DNA from: an uncultured Desulfuromonadales bacterium
GTDB taxonomy: Bacteria; Desulfobacterota; Desulfuromonadia; Geobacterales; Pseudopelobacteraceae
Reading direction: 5' to 3'
Assembly: GCA_903868145.1 (NCBI GenBank)
Contig: CAIPTY010000058.1
Span: 91,550-155,549, forward strand
Length of the DNA: 64,000 nucleotides
Made by a program: the position numbers and the translations under genes. The notes beneath the pieces are model-generated. The model was not told the DNA's origin, did no database searches, and saw nothing but the letters and a program-made list of their open reading frames with translations. Below are positions 25,800-34,787 of this stretch, piece after piece (the stretch's first letter is position 1; every line of letters begins with the position of its first letter).

Positions 25800-26510
25800 T
25801 TATTTTCCCTTTCGAACCAGCCATACAGCGCAGCTCCCGTCTGTGTTAACATTGGCCTCTTTGCCGTCAACCATGCTTACCGTCCAGGCGTAACCCTTGG
25901 CTTCCTTATTGAGCTCGGAGGTCCAGTAGCACGTGGGCTTGACATTGATGAACGCATCTTTGTTGAGTGCGTCAGCAGGGCTGGAACCACCGTACATGGC
26001 AACGGTTTTCAGTTCGAATCGTGTAGGTAATCTCCAGTCTGAAAATCCGCCATCCGTGCTCTTTTTTGCATGCATCAGTGCTGCATCCCAGCTCATTTTA
26101 CCTTCTTTACCGGCATCACGTATCCATATCTGCTCAAATGCGGGACAGTTAACAAACAAACCGTCTTTTGACAAAGCAAAGAATACGACCAGTTCCTTCT
26201 CCAGTTTGAGCGTTTCTCCGCCGGACAGAGTCTCAATTTTCAGCGAGTGTGACCTTGTTTTATCATCCAGATACGGGGTTACTTCATACTCGGTCTTGGC
26301 GGAAAGGTTACTTATTTTGAACACTCCATCCGCTCCCGTAGTTGCCTCTGCCTGATTACTCCCATGAGTCTGCTTGGCAACAACCTTAAGTCCGACAATG
26401 GGCTTCCCCTTGCCGTCCACCAGTTTACCCTCCAGATCCGATTTTTTTCCGCATCCCCACAGACATGTTAACAGCATGATTCCTGTCAGTAAAACTCTCG
26501 CCACTTTCAT
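25800..26510 (-). CDS. DUF1566-type lipoprotein with a carboxypeptidase-regulatory-like domain
   Basis: 236 residues with a lipoprotein signal (GIMLLTCLWGCGKK). An N-terminal beta-sandwich (about 25-95: LEGKLVDGKGKPIVGLKVVAK... TGADGVFKISNLS) matches carboxypeptidase-regulatory-like folds that often sit on surface proteins. The C-terminal part has WDAALMHAKKS, FSDWRLPTRFELKTVAM and CYWTSELN...AWTV, the lectin-like DUF1566 signature. The start is the ATG of MKVAR; a GTG 12 bases earlier overlaps the ribosome site. It lies between the decaheme gene and the porin operon, separated from the former by two terminators. Confidence 0.75.
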   Translation of the reverse strand: MKVARVLLTGIMLLTCLWGCGKKSDLEGKLVDGKGKPIVGLKVVAKQTHGSNQAEATTGADGVFKISNLSAKTEYEVTPYLDDKTRSHSLKIETLSGGETLKLEKELVVFFALSKDGLFVNCPAFEQIWIRDAGKEGKMSWDAALMHAKKSTDGGFSDWRLPTRFELKTVAMYGGSSPADALNKDAFINVKPTCYWTSELNKEAKGYAWTVSMVDGKEANVNTDGSCAVWLVRKGK

Positions 26511-26561
26511 GTGTCTCACCACTCCTTTGTTGTTTGACTATAGCCGTAAGAAAATTGTACC

Positions 26562-26588
26562 AAAAAAAACCGCCTTGTTGAGAGGCGG
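26562..26588 (-). terminator. Second of two tandem terminators after the decaheme gene
   Basis: On the - strand, stem CCGCCT / AGGCGG with a 7-base loop, followed by eight T. It follows the hairpin at 26599-26626. Confidence 0.8.
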
Positions 26589-26598
26589 AAGGTTGTCT

Positions 26599-26626
26599 AA
26601 AAACGAGCGGGCCGTGAGGCCCGCTC
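26599..26626 (-). terminator. First terminator after the decaheme cytochrome gene
   Basis: Perfect 9-bp stem GAGCGGGCC / GGCCCGCTC with a 4-base loop; on the - strand it is followed by GTTTTT. It lies 36 bases past the decaheme stop codon. Confidence 0.88.
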
Positions 26627-26661
26627 TATGTTACTGCCGATACTACTGTTTACAATTCAGA

Positions 26662-29418
26662 CTAAATGCCACCATTTTGCTTGAAGTGATTCAGCACTCC
26701 AGTTTTGGATACATGGCAGCCACTGCAGGTATTCTGTGAAATACTTGTTTTCCATGCGATACCGGTTCCTGATGTGCCGGTATGGCAGCCTATGCAACGT
26801 GGTGCACCCGCTACAGTCTGGACTCTGCCAGTGGAGTAGACTGAGAATGTGGGTGTGGTTGTACCAGGTGCGACAAACGATGGCGTACCCTGCGGGTAGG
26901 TTACTTCACCCCAGTTCAGTCCCAGCGCGTCGCCAGTCGGAGAAGCGGAGTGAATCGCGTGTACGCGGTTGTTAATCGGATTAGCATGGTTGCCGGACTT
27001 GTCATGGCATGTATTGCATGAATCCGTATCAAACGGTACCGAGTGACGCGCGTCGTGTGCTCCAAGTGTTCCCGTACCATGGCAATCAACACAGGTAGCG
27101 CCGGCAATTTTCTGCTCAACGGTAGCTGTACCGATCTGGATGAGGGCCTGAGCGGTCGAGTCAATTTTGTAGTTCGTATCAGAAACATACCCATAATTCT
27201 GTGCAATAAAACGAACTACGTATGTACCAGGTGTCGCATTTGCCGGAATCGCATTCAGCTTGTAACTGAAACCGGATGTTGTGGTTTTGATATTGGCATC
27301 CGTAGCATCAGGGAACAGGCTCTGAGACTGACCTGGAAGATTTGTAGTCGGGCTCAGCGTGATCGCTGCTTTGGTCAACACAGGAATTGCGTTGGCACGC
27401 GGACCGGCTACGGCAAGGGTTGCCTTGGAAAGAACGCCGGCGACGGTTGTTCCGGCAGCATGTTTCGTTGTGGTGTAGATTGTTGATGGGACAGCACTGC
27501 CATCGGCATTTTTCAGGGTTACCGTGACGGTTGGTGTTTCACCGGCTTTGTAGTACGTTCCACTTGCCGGAGCAGAGATGGTCATTGTAGCGATGTATTC
27601 CGGTACATTTTTGGCTGCGGTGGCAACAGTATGCACAGACGTGACGTTTGCCGCAGTATGGCAAACAACGCAACCCGAACCGGGGATACCAACGGTGTGA
27701 GAGTTCGGTGCAGGCGCGCCCTTGACGTTGCCCGTGTGGCAGCCGAGACATGCTTCAGGGGTAGCATTATTCTTCCAGTTGGCAAGCTTATCGCCAGTGC
27801 CAAGAGTTACAGCGTTAGGATTGGAATGACATGTTGTGCAGTTCGTGAGAGGCTGCGGATAGGTAATTTCAGACATATCATACGGCTTGCTCTGGCCCGA
27901 GTGAATCTGATGGATAAATGAGGTCAGAGGGTATGCGCTTCCGCCACCGGTATATAACTGTGAGTGACAGAACACACAGGCAAGCGTGTCTTTGCGGCTG
28001 CTGGCATGAGCAGCGCCAGCCATCGGATAGCCGTGGCATTTCTGGCAGGCGCCGATTGTAACGATCTGATTCTGCGGTGCGTCTTTCAGTACTGCAGCGT
28101 TGGCACCACCTGCGGCGCCCCAGGTGAAATCAGTAATGGAGTTACCTGCACCGACTGTAACCGCATCTGAACCGGCAGGCATGCCGGCGACGGTCGGGCT
28201 GACCTGCAGCCACAGACGCTGTGTGCTGGTTGCACGGGTACCAAAATCGGCAGCCGAAAAGGCGGTGGAAGCTGCACCGGCGTTGGCTGCTACGGCTACT
28301 TTAGACGGGAAGGTTAATTTGTAAACGCCGGTCGCATTAACAGGCAGAACCGGGGTTCCCTGGAAAACCTCAACATTATTCTGGTACAAGTGTGCGGTAC
28401 CCAGTGCTCCTGCGCTGTTACCTTTGGCCTGTCCCCACATTTCCAACAGGTCAGTTGCAAGTGTCTGGCCCGCGAGAACCAGGCCGGTATTGGTGGAATT
28501 TCCTGCCCGTGCAATTACGGTCCCTTTAGGAACAAGGGTTCCCAAATAGGCTGTAACTTCAGACGGCTGAAGGGTGGTCCAGGCAGCAGTGCCATTTTTT
28601 ACCGTGAATGTAATAACCGGATAATCAGTCGCATCTGTCGCTACTGTAACACCCGATATTGCAAGGTTGGACTCCAGATATCTCGGTTTCAGCGTACGTG
28701 TGCCCGATGCTGCATCATATTGATACTGGTGCATGCCAACCTGGTCTGTAACGTCATTTGCGCTGTGACAGACAAGGCAGGATTCCTGACTCACGGTAAC
28801 AGCAGTTGCAGTCACCAGAGCGAGTCCGGAAGTGGTGTACTTCAGAACGGCGCCGCCGCTTGCAATTACAGCACTGCTTGCATCAGCAAAGGTCTTGGCG
28901 GCAGGAATCGGCGCGGTCACCGAAGCACCCAACAGTGTCAGGGCAGCTTTGGCAGCGGCATCGGATGTCCGGTTGATATTGATCAACACCAGGTTGCCGT
29001 TGGTCAGCACTGCCGGGGGGTTGTTAATATCGATCGGGGTGAGAGTGTAGAGAATAATCCCGGTGGTGAGCGTAGCCTTGAACAGGATTACGGATTGTTT
29101 TGCCGGCAGTGTAAAGGACAGGCCGGAGTAGGTTCCGTCTGCCTGAATATCGGCAGTACCCAGTGCAGCACTACCAGCTTTGGCATATGCATCGAATGCC
29201 TCAACCTTGCCCAGGGTCGCAGCGGCCCTTTGAGCAACAGGAACCTCTGCTGCTGCTTTGGGAGCAGGTGCAACGGCATCAAGTACCGTACCGGAGACCG
29301 TAGCCTTCATGCTTGTGGTATCAATGGCAGTCGCACCGCCACCACCACTGCAACCCGCAAGCGGAAGCATCGCGAGTACAACCAGTGCAAAAAAATAAGA
29401 CAGATTCCATTTCTTCAT
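26662..29418 (-). CDS. OmcA/MtrC-family decaheme c-type lipoprotein
   Basis: A 918-residue surface cytochrome from the ATG (KKWNLSYFF) that has GGGAGG upstream. The lipoprotein signal is LAMLPLAGCSGGGG. Ten CXXCH sites are present: one near residue 214 (CLVCH), five between about 456 and 586 (CQKCH, CVFCH, CTTCH, CLGCH, CVVCH), and four between about 777 and 900 (CVDCH, CNTCH, CIGCH, CSGCH). Between the heme clusters are beta-rich domains (about 225-450 and 600-770), the split-domain plan of OmcA/MtrC proteins. It would carry electrons out to minerals or other cells. It is monocistronic, closed by two terminators. Compared with OmcA/MtrC of Shewanella it is longer. Confidence 0.9.
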   Translation of the reverse strand: MKKWNLSYFFALVVLAMLPLAGCSGGGGATAIDTTSMKATVSGTVLDAVAPAPKAAAEVPVAQRAAATLGKVEAFDAYAKAGSAALGTADIQADGTYSGLSFTLPAKQSVILFKATLTTGIILYTLTPIDINNPPAVLTNGNLVLININRTSDAAAKAALTLLGASVTAPIPAAKTFADASSAVIASGGAVLKYTTSGLALVTATAVTVSQESCLVCHSANDVTDQVGMHQYQYDAASGTRTLKPRYLESNLAISGVTVATDATDYPVITFTVKNGTAAWTTLQPSEVTAYLGTLVPKGTVIARAGNSTNTGLVLAGQTLATDLLEMWGQAKGNSAGALGTAHLYQNNVEVFQGTPVLPVNATGVYKLTFPSKVAVAANAGAASTAFSAADFGTRATSTQRLWLQVSPTVAGMPAGSDAVTVGAGNSITDFTWGAAGGANAAVLKDAPQNQIVTIGACQKCHGYPMAGAAHASSRKDTLACVFCHSQLYTGGGSAYPLTSFIHQIHSGQSKPYDMSEITYPQPLTNCTTCHSNPNAVTLGTGDKLANWKNNATPEACLGCHTGNVKGAPAPNSHTVGIPGSGCVVCHTAANVTSVHTVATAAKNVPEYIATMTISAPASGTYYKAGETPTVTVTLKNADGSAVPSTIYTTTKHAAGTTVAGVLSKATLAVAGPRANAIPVLTKAAITLSPTTNLPGQSQSLFPDATDANIKTTTSGFSYKLNAIPANATPGTYVVRFIAQNYGYVSDTNYKIDSTAQALIQIGTATVEQKIAGATCVDCHGTGTLGAHDARHSVPFDTDSCNTCHDKSGNHANPINNRVHAIHSASPTGDALGLNWGEVTYPQGTPSFVAPGTTTPTFSVYSTGRVQTVAGAPRCIGCHTGTSGTGIAWKTSISQNTCSGCHVSKTGVLNHFKQNGGI

Positions 29419-29959
29419 ACATTTTCCTCCCATGAGTTTTGTTACAATAGGTTAGTTCTAAAAACGATCTCTGTTGCTAAGTTGTCACAAAAAGTCTTTT
29501 CATGCCTCCTTTCGCATAAATTGTTTACCGCCAGTGTTAATCGAGAAGTACATCATCAACTTGCGTACCTGCTTGAGTCGAACACCGTATGTTTAATACC
29601 TCCTTGTATCCGGTTTAAAAACATGCACCCGCACCGCATCAACCGCAGCCGATCTGGACAGGTACATAGGGTAACTTCAACTATAAAAAATCACAGGCAC
29701 AGGAACGCCTGAATTTTAGATTTGTGGAGTTATAAAACCTTCTGAATCAATTTGCAACTATTTTTACGAAAAAATTTAAATTAGCTGTTTCGCCAGCCAT
29801 GTTTGCTCCGGGTGAACAGAGGTAACCATGCGTAATTTGCTACATCCATGAGGCTCGTGCCATAGGAGAAAACAGGGACATTCTTCCCCATATAAACCAG
29901 TTAAGACCTCCGAGGTTTCAAAACCCTCGTAGAGTTTACCTCCAGACAATCAAGATGAT

Positions 29960-30166
29960 CTACGCCGCCAATCGCACCGTTGCGGTAAACTCATCCCACG
30001 GCACGCAGTATTTACCCGCCTCTGTCTTTTCCACCAGACCGGCAGTCTCCAGTGTTTTTACATCATGGAATACATTCTTGTAGTGGCGGTGGAGATGTTT
30101 GGCAAGGGCGTTAATGCTGGTGCTGCCGACCTTGTGAAGTTCCTGCCCATTAGATACCTCTCCCAC
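29960..30166 (-). pseudogene. N-terminally truncated winged-helix regulator
   Basis: 68 residues containing the recognition region of a small wHTH family: INALAKHLHRHYKNVFHDVKTLETAGLVEKTEAGKYCVPWDEF, close to the end of antitoxin-like HTH regulators whose usual length is about 100-130 residues. The first helix region is missing or replaced by MGEVSNGQELHKVG. There is no clear ribosome site. No toxin partner is seen next to it. It is likely a remnant, although a short functional form cannot be excluded. The gap 29434-29959 upstream of the decaheme gene holds its untranslated leader and no other gene I can support. Confidence 0.55.
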
Positions 30167-30259
30167 ATTTTCCTCTCAATCATAGATATGGCTTTTTATG
30201 CCACAGCCGAGTTTTATTGTCAACGATGGCTCCTGCAAAAGTAAAAAAGTCCCCTCCCC

Positions 30260-30606
30260 CTTGGCGCATGAGCGCTAACTTAGAGCTTTTCGTCCCTTCC
30301 CCTTCAAGGGGAAGGTTAGGATGGGGATGGGATTGTTTTTGGTAACTTGCCGAAATCATGGAGTTTACCCCAGCCCCTCCCCGACCCTCCCCTTGAAAGG
30401 GAGGGGGAAAATCAAGGGCATTTCTGCTTATAGTTAGCGCATATACCCGTCAAGGGAGGGGAGGCTTGACGTAAGAGCAAAAACAGACACAAAAACCTGC
30501 CGTATCCCCTCACCCGGCCTTCGGCCACCCTCTCCCGGTGGGAGAGGGGATAAGATTTCCCTTCTCCCGCCGGGAGAAGGTGGCCGACAGGGCGGATGAG
30601 GGGTGA
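30260..30606. repeat. Cluster of GC-rich palindromic repeats
   Basis: Palindromes at 30295-30315 (CCTTCCCCTT/AAGGGGAAGG) and 30385-30406 (CCCTCCCCTT...AAGGGAGGGG), then a composite element at about 30505-30606 with outer arms cccctcacccggcc... and ...gggcggatgaggggtga around two inner hairpins (30529-30550, 30560-30581). These resemble the repeated palindromic elements common in Proteobacteria. The apparent ORF on the - strand here is repeat-derived. Little else lies between 30167 and 30811. Confidence 0.75.
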
Positions 30607-30811
30607 CTTTGTGGGTGTTGCAATACCCTGCATATCATAGGCCGGGGCTCCCGTTTGTCGAGTGCACAGACACACGGGCGGAATCAGCCTGCCTGACGGC
30701 GGAAGTCGATCTTTGTACCTGACGAACCCCCGCCTCAAATCGCATTGTCAGAATTATTCTTATGTGATACCGTGCGCTTCGCTAACTTCACACATTGAGG
30801 GAATTTCTGAC

Positions 30812-31867
30812 GTGACACCCTATCTTCGCCCCAATATCGCTGCCATGCAAGGCTACGTCCCCGGCTATCAGCCGCCGGACATAGCCACGTGGATCAAACT
30901 GAATACCAACGAAAATTCCTATCCCCCGTCGCCGAAGGTCAGAGAGGCCATCCTGGCGGAACTCGGCAGCGATGGAGCCCGCCTGCACACTTATCCTTCG
31001 CCCTCCAGCCAGCATTTGAGGGAGGTGGCCGGAGAACTGTACGGCTTTGATCCCGCCTGGATCATCATGGCAAACGGCTCGGACGAGCTGCTCAACAACC
31101 TTATCCGGGCCTGTGCCGCAGAGGGGGATGAGGTGGGTTTCGTCCATCCCTCATACTCCTACTATGCGACACTGGCGGAGGTTCAGGGTGCGCGTGTGCG
31201 GACCTTCGGCCTGACGGATGATTTCCGCATCGCCGGATTTCCGGAGCGCTACGAAGGGAAAATCTTTTTCCTCACGACCCCCAATGCCCCGCTCGGCCCC
31301 GCCTTTCCGATGGAGTACATAGCGGAGCTGGCTGAACGCTGTGCCGGGATGCTGGTGGTGGATGAGGCCTACGTTGACTTTGCGTGCTTCAATGTGCTGG
31401 AGCTGGTGAAGCGCTACGAAAACGTGGTCGTTACCCGCACCCTCTCGAAGAGTTATGCCCTGGCCGGCATGCGGCTCGGACTTGCCATCGGTCGGCCGGG
31501 GATTATCTCGGCCCTGGACAAGATCCGCGACCATTACAATCTGGATCGTCTGGCTCAGGCGGCCTGCGTGGCGGCGCTCAAGGATCAGGCGTATCTGCTC
31601 GACTGCTGCGACCGGATCCGGGATACACGGGAATGGTTCTCCTCGAAACTGCGATTGATCGGCTACGAGGTTATTCCGTCCCAGGCAAATTTCGTCTTTG
31701 CCTCCCCCCCGGATCGCAACGGTAAACGGGTTTATGACGGTCTTTACGACAGGCGGATTCTGGTGCGTCATTTTACGGACCCGCTGCTGTGCCATGGCCT
31801 GAGAATTTCCATCGGAACCCGGCCGGAGATGGAAACGACTCTGACGGCCATCAGGGATATTGGATAG
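30812..31867 (+). CDS. hisC: Histidinol-phosphate aminotransferase
   Basis: A 351-residue PLP aminotransferase that converts imidazole-acetol phosphate to histidinol phosphate in histidine synthesis. It shows [53 protein letters not shown] and the PLP-lysine [17 protein letters not shown], then FVFASPP. I place the start at the GTG (TPYLRPNI), with GAGGGA 9 bases upstream; the longer frame from 30662 runs through repeat-like sequence and adds nothing family-like. It leads a short hisC-zinc ribbon-hisB operon. Confidence 0.93.
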   Translation: MTPYLRPNIAAMQGYVPGYQPPDIATWIKLNTNENSYPPSPKVREAILAELGSDGARLHTYPSPSSQHLREVAGELYGFDPAWIIMANGSDELLNNLIRACAAEGDEVGFVHPSYSYYATLAEVQGARVRTFGLTDDFRIAGFPERYEGKIFFLTTPNAPLGPAFPMEYIAELAERCAGMLVVDEAYVDFACFNVLELVKRYENVVVTRTLSKSYALAGMRLGLAIGRPGIISALDKIRDHYNLDRLAQAACVAALKDQAYLLDCCDRIRDTREWFSSKLRLIGYEVIPSQANFVFASPPDRNGKRVYDGLYDRRILVRHFTDPLLCHGLRISIGTRPEMETTLTAIRDIG

Positions 31868-31876
31868 GGAGGTTGT

Positions 31877-32278
31877 ATGCCGCTCAAGGATATGTTCGAG
31901 GCCTGTGTGCAGTGCGGATTCGATTATGCCCGTGTGGATACCGAGGCCTGGGGCAAGGACAGCGCCCGGCGTCTGATGTGTCCCGTGTGCGGCTGGACCG
32001 CCTACGAGGAACTGCGGTGGGAAGGCAGCCGCCCCCAGATGATAAAACGGAGTGAAGCAAAGGGGTACGGCGCCTTTCGCCTGATTCCTCCCGGCGGCTA
32101 CTCCGGTTACAATGCGTTCCATGAACCGCCGTCAGCCGACGTGATGTATGCGCTCAAGGAACTGTTGATCGACAAGGGGTGGAAGGGGTATATCTCCGTA
32201 TGGGACGATGCGGAAGGCAAGGCATTCCTGCTGCTGGGAAGTCCGCTGGACAAATTTGACGTTATCACCAAAAAATAG
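31877..32278 (+). CDS. Conserved zinc-ribbon protein between hisC and hisB
   Basis: 133 residues, no named family recognised. Two CxxC pairs (CVQC at about 10-13, CPVC at about 36-39) form a zinc ribbon near the start. The rest is a compact alpha/beta domain ([26 protein letters not shown]). There is no signal peptide or membrane segment. It starts ten bases after hisC and ends 41 bases before hisB, so it must be co-transcribed. A role in histidine synthesis or its regulation is inference from position only. The good ribosome site GGGAGG favours the given start. Confidence 0.75.
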   Translation: MPLKDMFEACVQCGFDYARVDTEAWGKDSARRLMCPVCGWTAYEELRWEGSRPQMIKRSEAKGYGAFRLIPPGGYSGYNAFHEPPSADVMYALKELLIDKGWKGYISVWDDAEGKAFLLLGSPLDKFDVITKK

Positions 32279-32318
32279 TCTGACAGCCGCCGGACGGGGG
32301 CTGCGAGAGGAGCAGAAT

Positions 32319-32906
32319 ATGTCCCGAACTGCAATTATCGAGCGGGTGACAAATGAAACCAGGATCCGGCTGGAGCTGAACGTGGATGGTTCGGGAAAGG
32401 CGAAGGTGTGTACTTCCGTGCCGTTTCTGGACCACATGCTCAACCTGTTTGCCCGCCATGGCCTGTTCGACCTCGATGTGGAGGCATCCGGAGATATCGA
32501 TATCGACTTTCACCATACGGTCGAGGATATCGGCATCGTTCTGGGTGAGGCTTTCAAAAAGGCCCTGGGAGAGAAGAAGGGAATCCGCAGATACGGACAG
32601 GCCTCGGTGCCGATGGACGAAACCCTTGGGGCGGTTTCTATCGATATTTCGGGACGTCCCTATCTGGTGTACAACGTCCGCCTGCCCAAGGTGAAGATCG
32701 GTGAATTCGATGTGGAGCTGGCAAGGGAGTTTTTCCAGGCCTTCGTCAATCACTGCGGCCTCAACCTGCATATCAACGTCATGTACGGCGAAAACGTTCA
32801 CCACATCATCGAGGCCTGTTTCAAGGCGGTGGCCCGGGCGATGGATGTTGCCACCCAACTTGATACGCGGGTGGACGGGGTGTTATCAACCAAGGGTGTG
32901 CTGTAG
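32319..32906 (+). CDS. hisB: Imidazoleglycerol-phosphate dehydratase
   Basis: A 195-residue monofunctional HisB, which dehydrates imidazoleglycerol phosphate to imidazoleacetol phosphate, the step before HisC. Metal-binding His/Glu motifs are clear: [28 protein letters not shown], and [11 protein letters not shown]...[12 protein letters not shown]. The start at MSRTA has GAGAGGAG upstream; the longer frame from 32208 is not family-like. The usual partner hisH/hisA/hisF genes are not in this window. Confidence 0.95.
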   Translation: MSRTAIIERVTNETRIRLELNVDGSGKAKVCTSVPFLDHMLNLFARHGLFDLDVEASGDIDIDFHHTVEDIGIVLGEAFKKALGEKKGIRRYGQASVPMDETLGAVSIDISGRPYLVYNVRLPKVKIGEFDVELAREFFQAFVNHCGLNLHINVMYGENVHHIIEACFKAVARAMDVATQLDTRVDGVLSTKGVL

Positions 32907-32938
32907 CAGTTCAGGAGCGGTTAATCAGTCGAATCTGC

Positions 32939-33772
32939 CTATTTGATCTCCCTCAGCATCTCCTTGGCTTTTTTTGACTCGTCACTCTTGGGGAAGCTTG
33001 TCGTCAGTTTCTTCAGCACATACCGTGCGCTTTTTTTATCGCCGAGAGCGTTGAACGCCATGGCCTGCTTGAGCATTGCGGCGGGAACCTTCTCCTTCCG
33101 GGGATACTTCTCAATAACCTCCTGAAAAGCCAGGATGGCCGGTTCATAACTCTTCTCGCTGTAGTGGGTCTCGCCGATCCAGTAATGGGCATTGGCTACC
33201 AGCTCGTGTTGCGGATTCTGTTCGATAAACCGGGTGAAGATGTCACGTGCGGCAGGGGTGTCACCGGCCTTGAAGGTATCAAGCGCCTTCACGTAAAGAT
33301 TATCGGTCGATGCTGCCCCCTCTCTTTTTGCCGGATCCGCACCCCCGGACAGTTTCATGTTCAGCTCATCCAGCATCGCCTGCTGTTTGAGAATGCGGTC
33401 TTCCAGAGCGATGATCCGTCTGTCGGCGTCCGAGCGGTAGCGATCCAGATCTTCCGCAGGTTTTTTGACGCTGATGCTTACATCATCAAGCCGGCCGTTC
33501 AGAGCCTGCATATCGGTTTTTGTGCTGTCAATCGTTGCCTGAATATCTGCGGAAAGTTTGCGCACAGCGGCAACGTCAGCGTGGAAGGTCTTTTCCAGAA
33601 CGCCCATCCCTTCTTTGGATTCGTTGCGGATGCCGGCCAGATCTTTTTCAAGCGTAAAAAGCCTCATTTTGGCAGAATCAATATCATCCCTCGCGGCGTC
33701 GAGAGAGCTTATGGATGCGCAACCGGCAAGACCGGCCATGACGGCCAACAATACTATCGGTGCTGATTTCAT
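32939..33772 (-). CDS. CpoB/YbgF-like TPR lipoprotein
   Basis: A 277-residue lipoprotein (LLAVMAGLAGCASIS). The middle is coiled coil (about 30-135, ARDDIDSAKMRLFTLEKDL... RIIALEDRILKQQAML), followed by three TPR repeats (about 150-265: LYVKALDTFKAGDTPAARDIF, AHYWIGETHYSEKSYEPAIL, AMLKQAMAFNALGDKKSARY). This is the Tol-Pal accessory protein plan, with a role in outer-membrane constriction at division. No tol genes are in the window. The start has AAAGGAG ten bases upstream; the longer frame is not used. It diverges from rplU. Confidence 0.82.
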   Translation of the reverse strand: MKSAPIVLLAVMAGLAGCASISSLDAARDDIDSAKMRLFTLEKDLAGIRNESKEGMGVLEKTFHADVAAVRKLSADIQATIDSTKTDMQALNGRLDDVSISVKKPAEDLDRYRSDADRRIIALEDRILKQQAMLDELNMKLSGGADPAKREGAASTDNLYVKALDTFKAGDTPAARDIFTRFIEQNPQHELVANAHYWIGETHYSEKSYEPAILAFQEVIEKYPRKEKVPAAMLKQAMAFNALGDKKSARYVLKKLTTSFPKSDESKKAKEMLREIK

Positions 33773-33895
33773 TGAGAACTCCTTTATCGGGGTAGTGCCT
33801 TCGGAACTGTATATACCATGCAGGGCGCATCTTGACAAGAATAACGGGTCAGTGCGGACGGGATCGATGCTGTTCCGTGAAACGCACATTTATGC

Positions 33896-33924
33896 TTGAC
33901 AGATACGACACTCTTAACTATATT
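33896..33924 (+). promoter_or_regulatory. Sigma-70-type promoter for rplU-rpmA
   Basis: TTGACA at 33896-33901, a 17-base spacer, and TATATT at 33919-33924, close to consensus; about 40 bases upstream of the rplU start. Confidence 0.8.
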
Positions 33925-33962
33925 CCAAAACTCTTTAAAAAATGATGTAAATGGAGATGGTC

Positions 33963-34271
33963 ATGTACGCAGTTATCAAAACAGGTGGAAAACAATACAA
34001 GGTGGCTGAAGGCGAGTATCTCAAGGTGGAAAAACTTGTTGGTGAAATCGGCCAGGAGGTCGAATTTGCCGAGGTGCTGATGATCGGGGGCGAAACGATT
34101 TCCGTAGGCGTTCCGGTAGTCGCCGGCGCAACGGTTACTGCCAGGATAGCGGCTCAGGGCAAGGACAAGAAGATTCTGGTGTTCAAGTCGAAGCGTCGCA
34201 AGGGCACCCGTAAACTGCGCGGACATCGTCAACACAAGACCGTCCTCAAGATTGAAAAGATCAGCGCATAA
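33963..34271 (+). CDS. rplU: Ribosomal protein L21
   Basis: A 102-residue large-subunit protein that contacts 23S rRNA. It shows MYAVIKTGGKQYKV, YLKVEKLVGEIGQEVEF and the family end KSKRRKGTRKLRGHRQHKTVLKI. The ATG at 33963 has GGAG at 33953-33956; an in-frame ATG at 33951 overlaps that site and is not used. It forms an operon with rpmA 36 bases downstream, with a near-consensus promoter ahead and a terminator after. Normal length for the family. Confidence 0.97.
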   Translation: MYAVIKTGGKQYKVAEGEYLKVEKLVGEIGQEVEFAEVLMIGGETISVGVPVVAGATVTARIAAQGKDKKILVFKSKRRKGTRKLRGHRQHKTVLKIEKISA

Positions 34272-34307
34272 TTGTTAAAGACCTAATTATTCCCGAGGAG
34301 ACAGGAA

Positions 34308-34562
34308 ATGGCACATAAAAAAGCTGGGGGTAGCTCACGTAACGGCCGGGATTCTGATGGTCAGAGGCTTGGCTGCAAGAAATTCGGTGGAGAGATCGTA
34401 AAATCCGGTAACATTCTCTACCGCCAGCGCGGTACGCAGATTCACCCGGGCAACAATGTGGGCTGTGGCAAGGACTACACCCTGTTTGCCCTGATTGACG
34501 GCATTGTCAAGTTTGAGCGCATGGGCAGGGATCGCAAGAAGGTTTCCGTCTATCCGAACTGA
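34308..34562 (+). CDS. rpmA: Ribosomal protein L27
   Basis: An 84-residue L27 that reaches the peptidyl-transferase centre. The start [16 protein letters not shown] is the family signature; there is no N-terminal extension needing cleavage. [19 protein letters not shown] and [10 protein letters not shown] complete it. A GAGGAG ribosome site precedes the ATG. It is followed by a strong terminator; the obgE gene usually found next is not here. Confidence 0.97.
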   Translation: MAHKKAGGSSRNGRDSDGQRLGCKKFGGEIVKSGNILYRQRGTQIHPGNNVGCGKDYTLFALIDGIVKFERMGRDRKKVSVYPN

Positions 34563-34585
34563 CAGCCCTTTTCCAGAAAAAACAC

Positions 34586-34618
34586 GCCCGGAGGATTTGT
34601 CCTTCGGGCTTTTTTTTG
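34586..34618 (+). terminator. Terminator of rplU-rpmA
   Basis: Stem GCCCGGAGGA / TCCTTCGGGC with one G-T pair and a 4-base loop, followed by at least eight T; 24 bases after rpmA. Confidence 0.92.
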
Positions 34619-34704
34619 TTTAAAAACGAGGAGATATATTTTTGCCCCCCCACTTGTTAAATCGTGCGCCGGTAAAATCAATAAAACCCTGTTTAATTAT
34701 TCAT

Positions 34705-34733
34705 TTGAATTCGTCGGTATATTATTTTACAAT
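34705..34733 (+). promoter_or_regulatory. Candidate sigma-70 promoter of the chemoreceptor gene
   Basis: TTGAAT at 34705-34710, 17-base spacer, TACAAT at 34728-34733; about 55 bases upstream of the start. AT-rich surroundings make chance matches possible. Confidence 0.5.
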
Positions 34734-34787
34734 CCCCGCTCACGCATTACACAGGCACCATTTTTTATTGTGTAAAAGGGAGTTGGT

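Noticed and set aside
29477..29503. Eight-codon frame in the decaheme leader, next to AAAGGAGG
   Set aside because: The ribosome site is only one base from the ATG, which is too close for efficient initiation.
28390..29712. 440-residue cysteine-rich + strand frame
   Set aside because: It lies antisense to the decaheme gene; the cysteines come from the reverse complement of biased codons, and the real product is the ten-heme protein.
30412..30738. 108-residue - strand frame in the palindrome block
   Set aside because: It is encoded by the repeats themselves (SPLIRPVGHLL, LSHRERVAEGR-type words that such repeats give in many genomes).
31151..32122. 323-residue - strand frame opposite hisC
   Set aside because: Shadow of hisC and the zinc-ribbon gene, whose family motifs are unmistakable.
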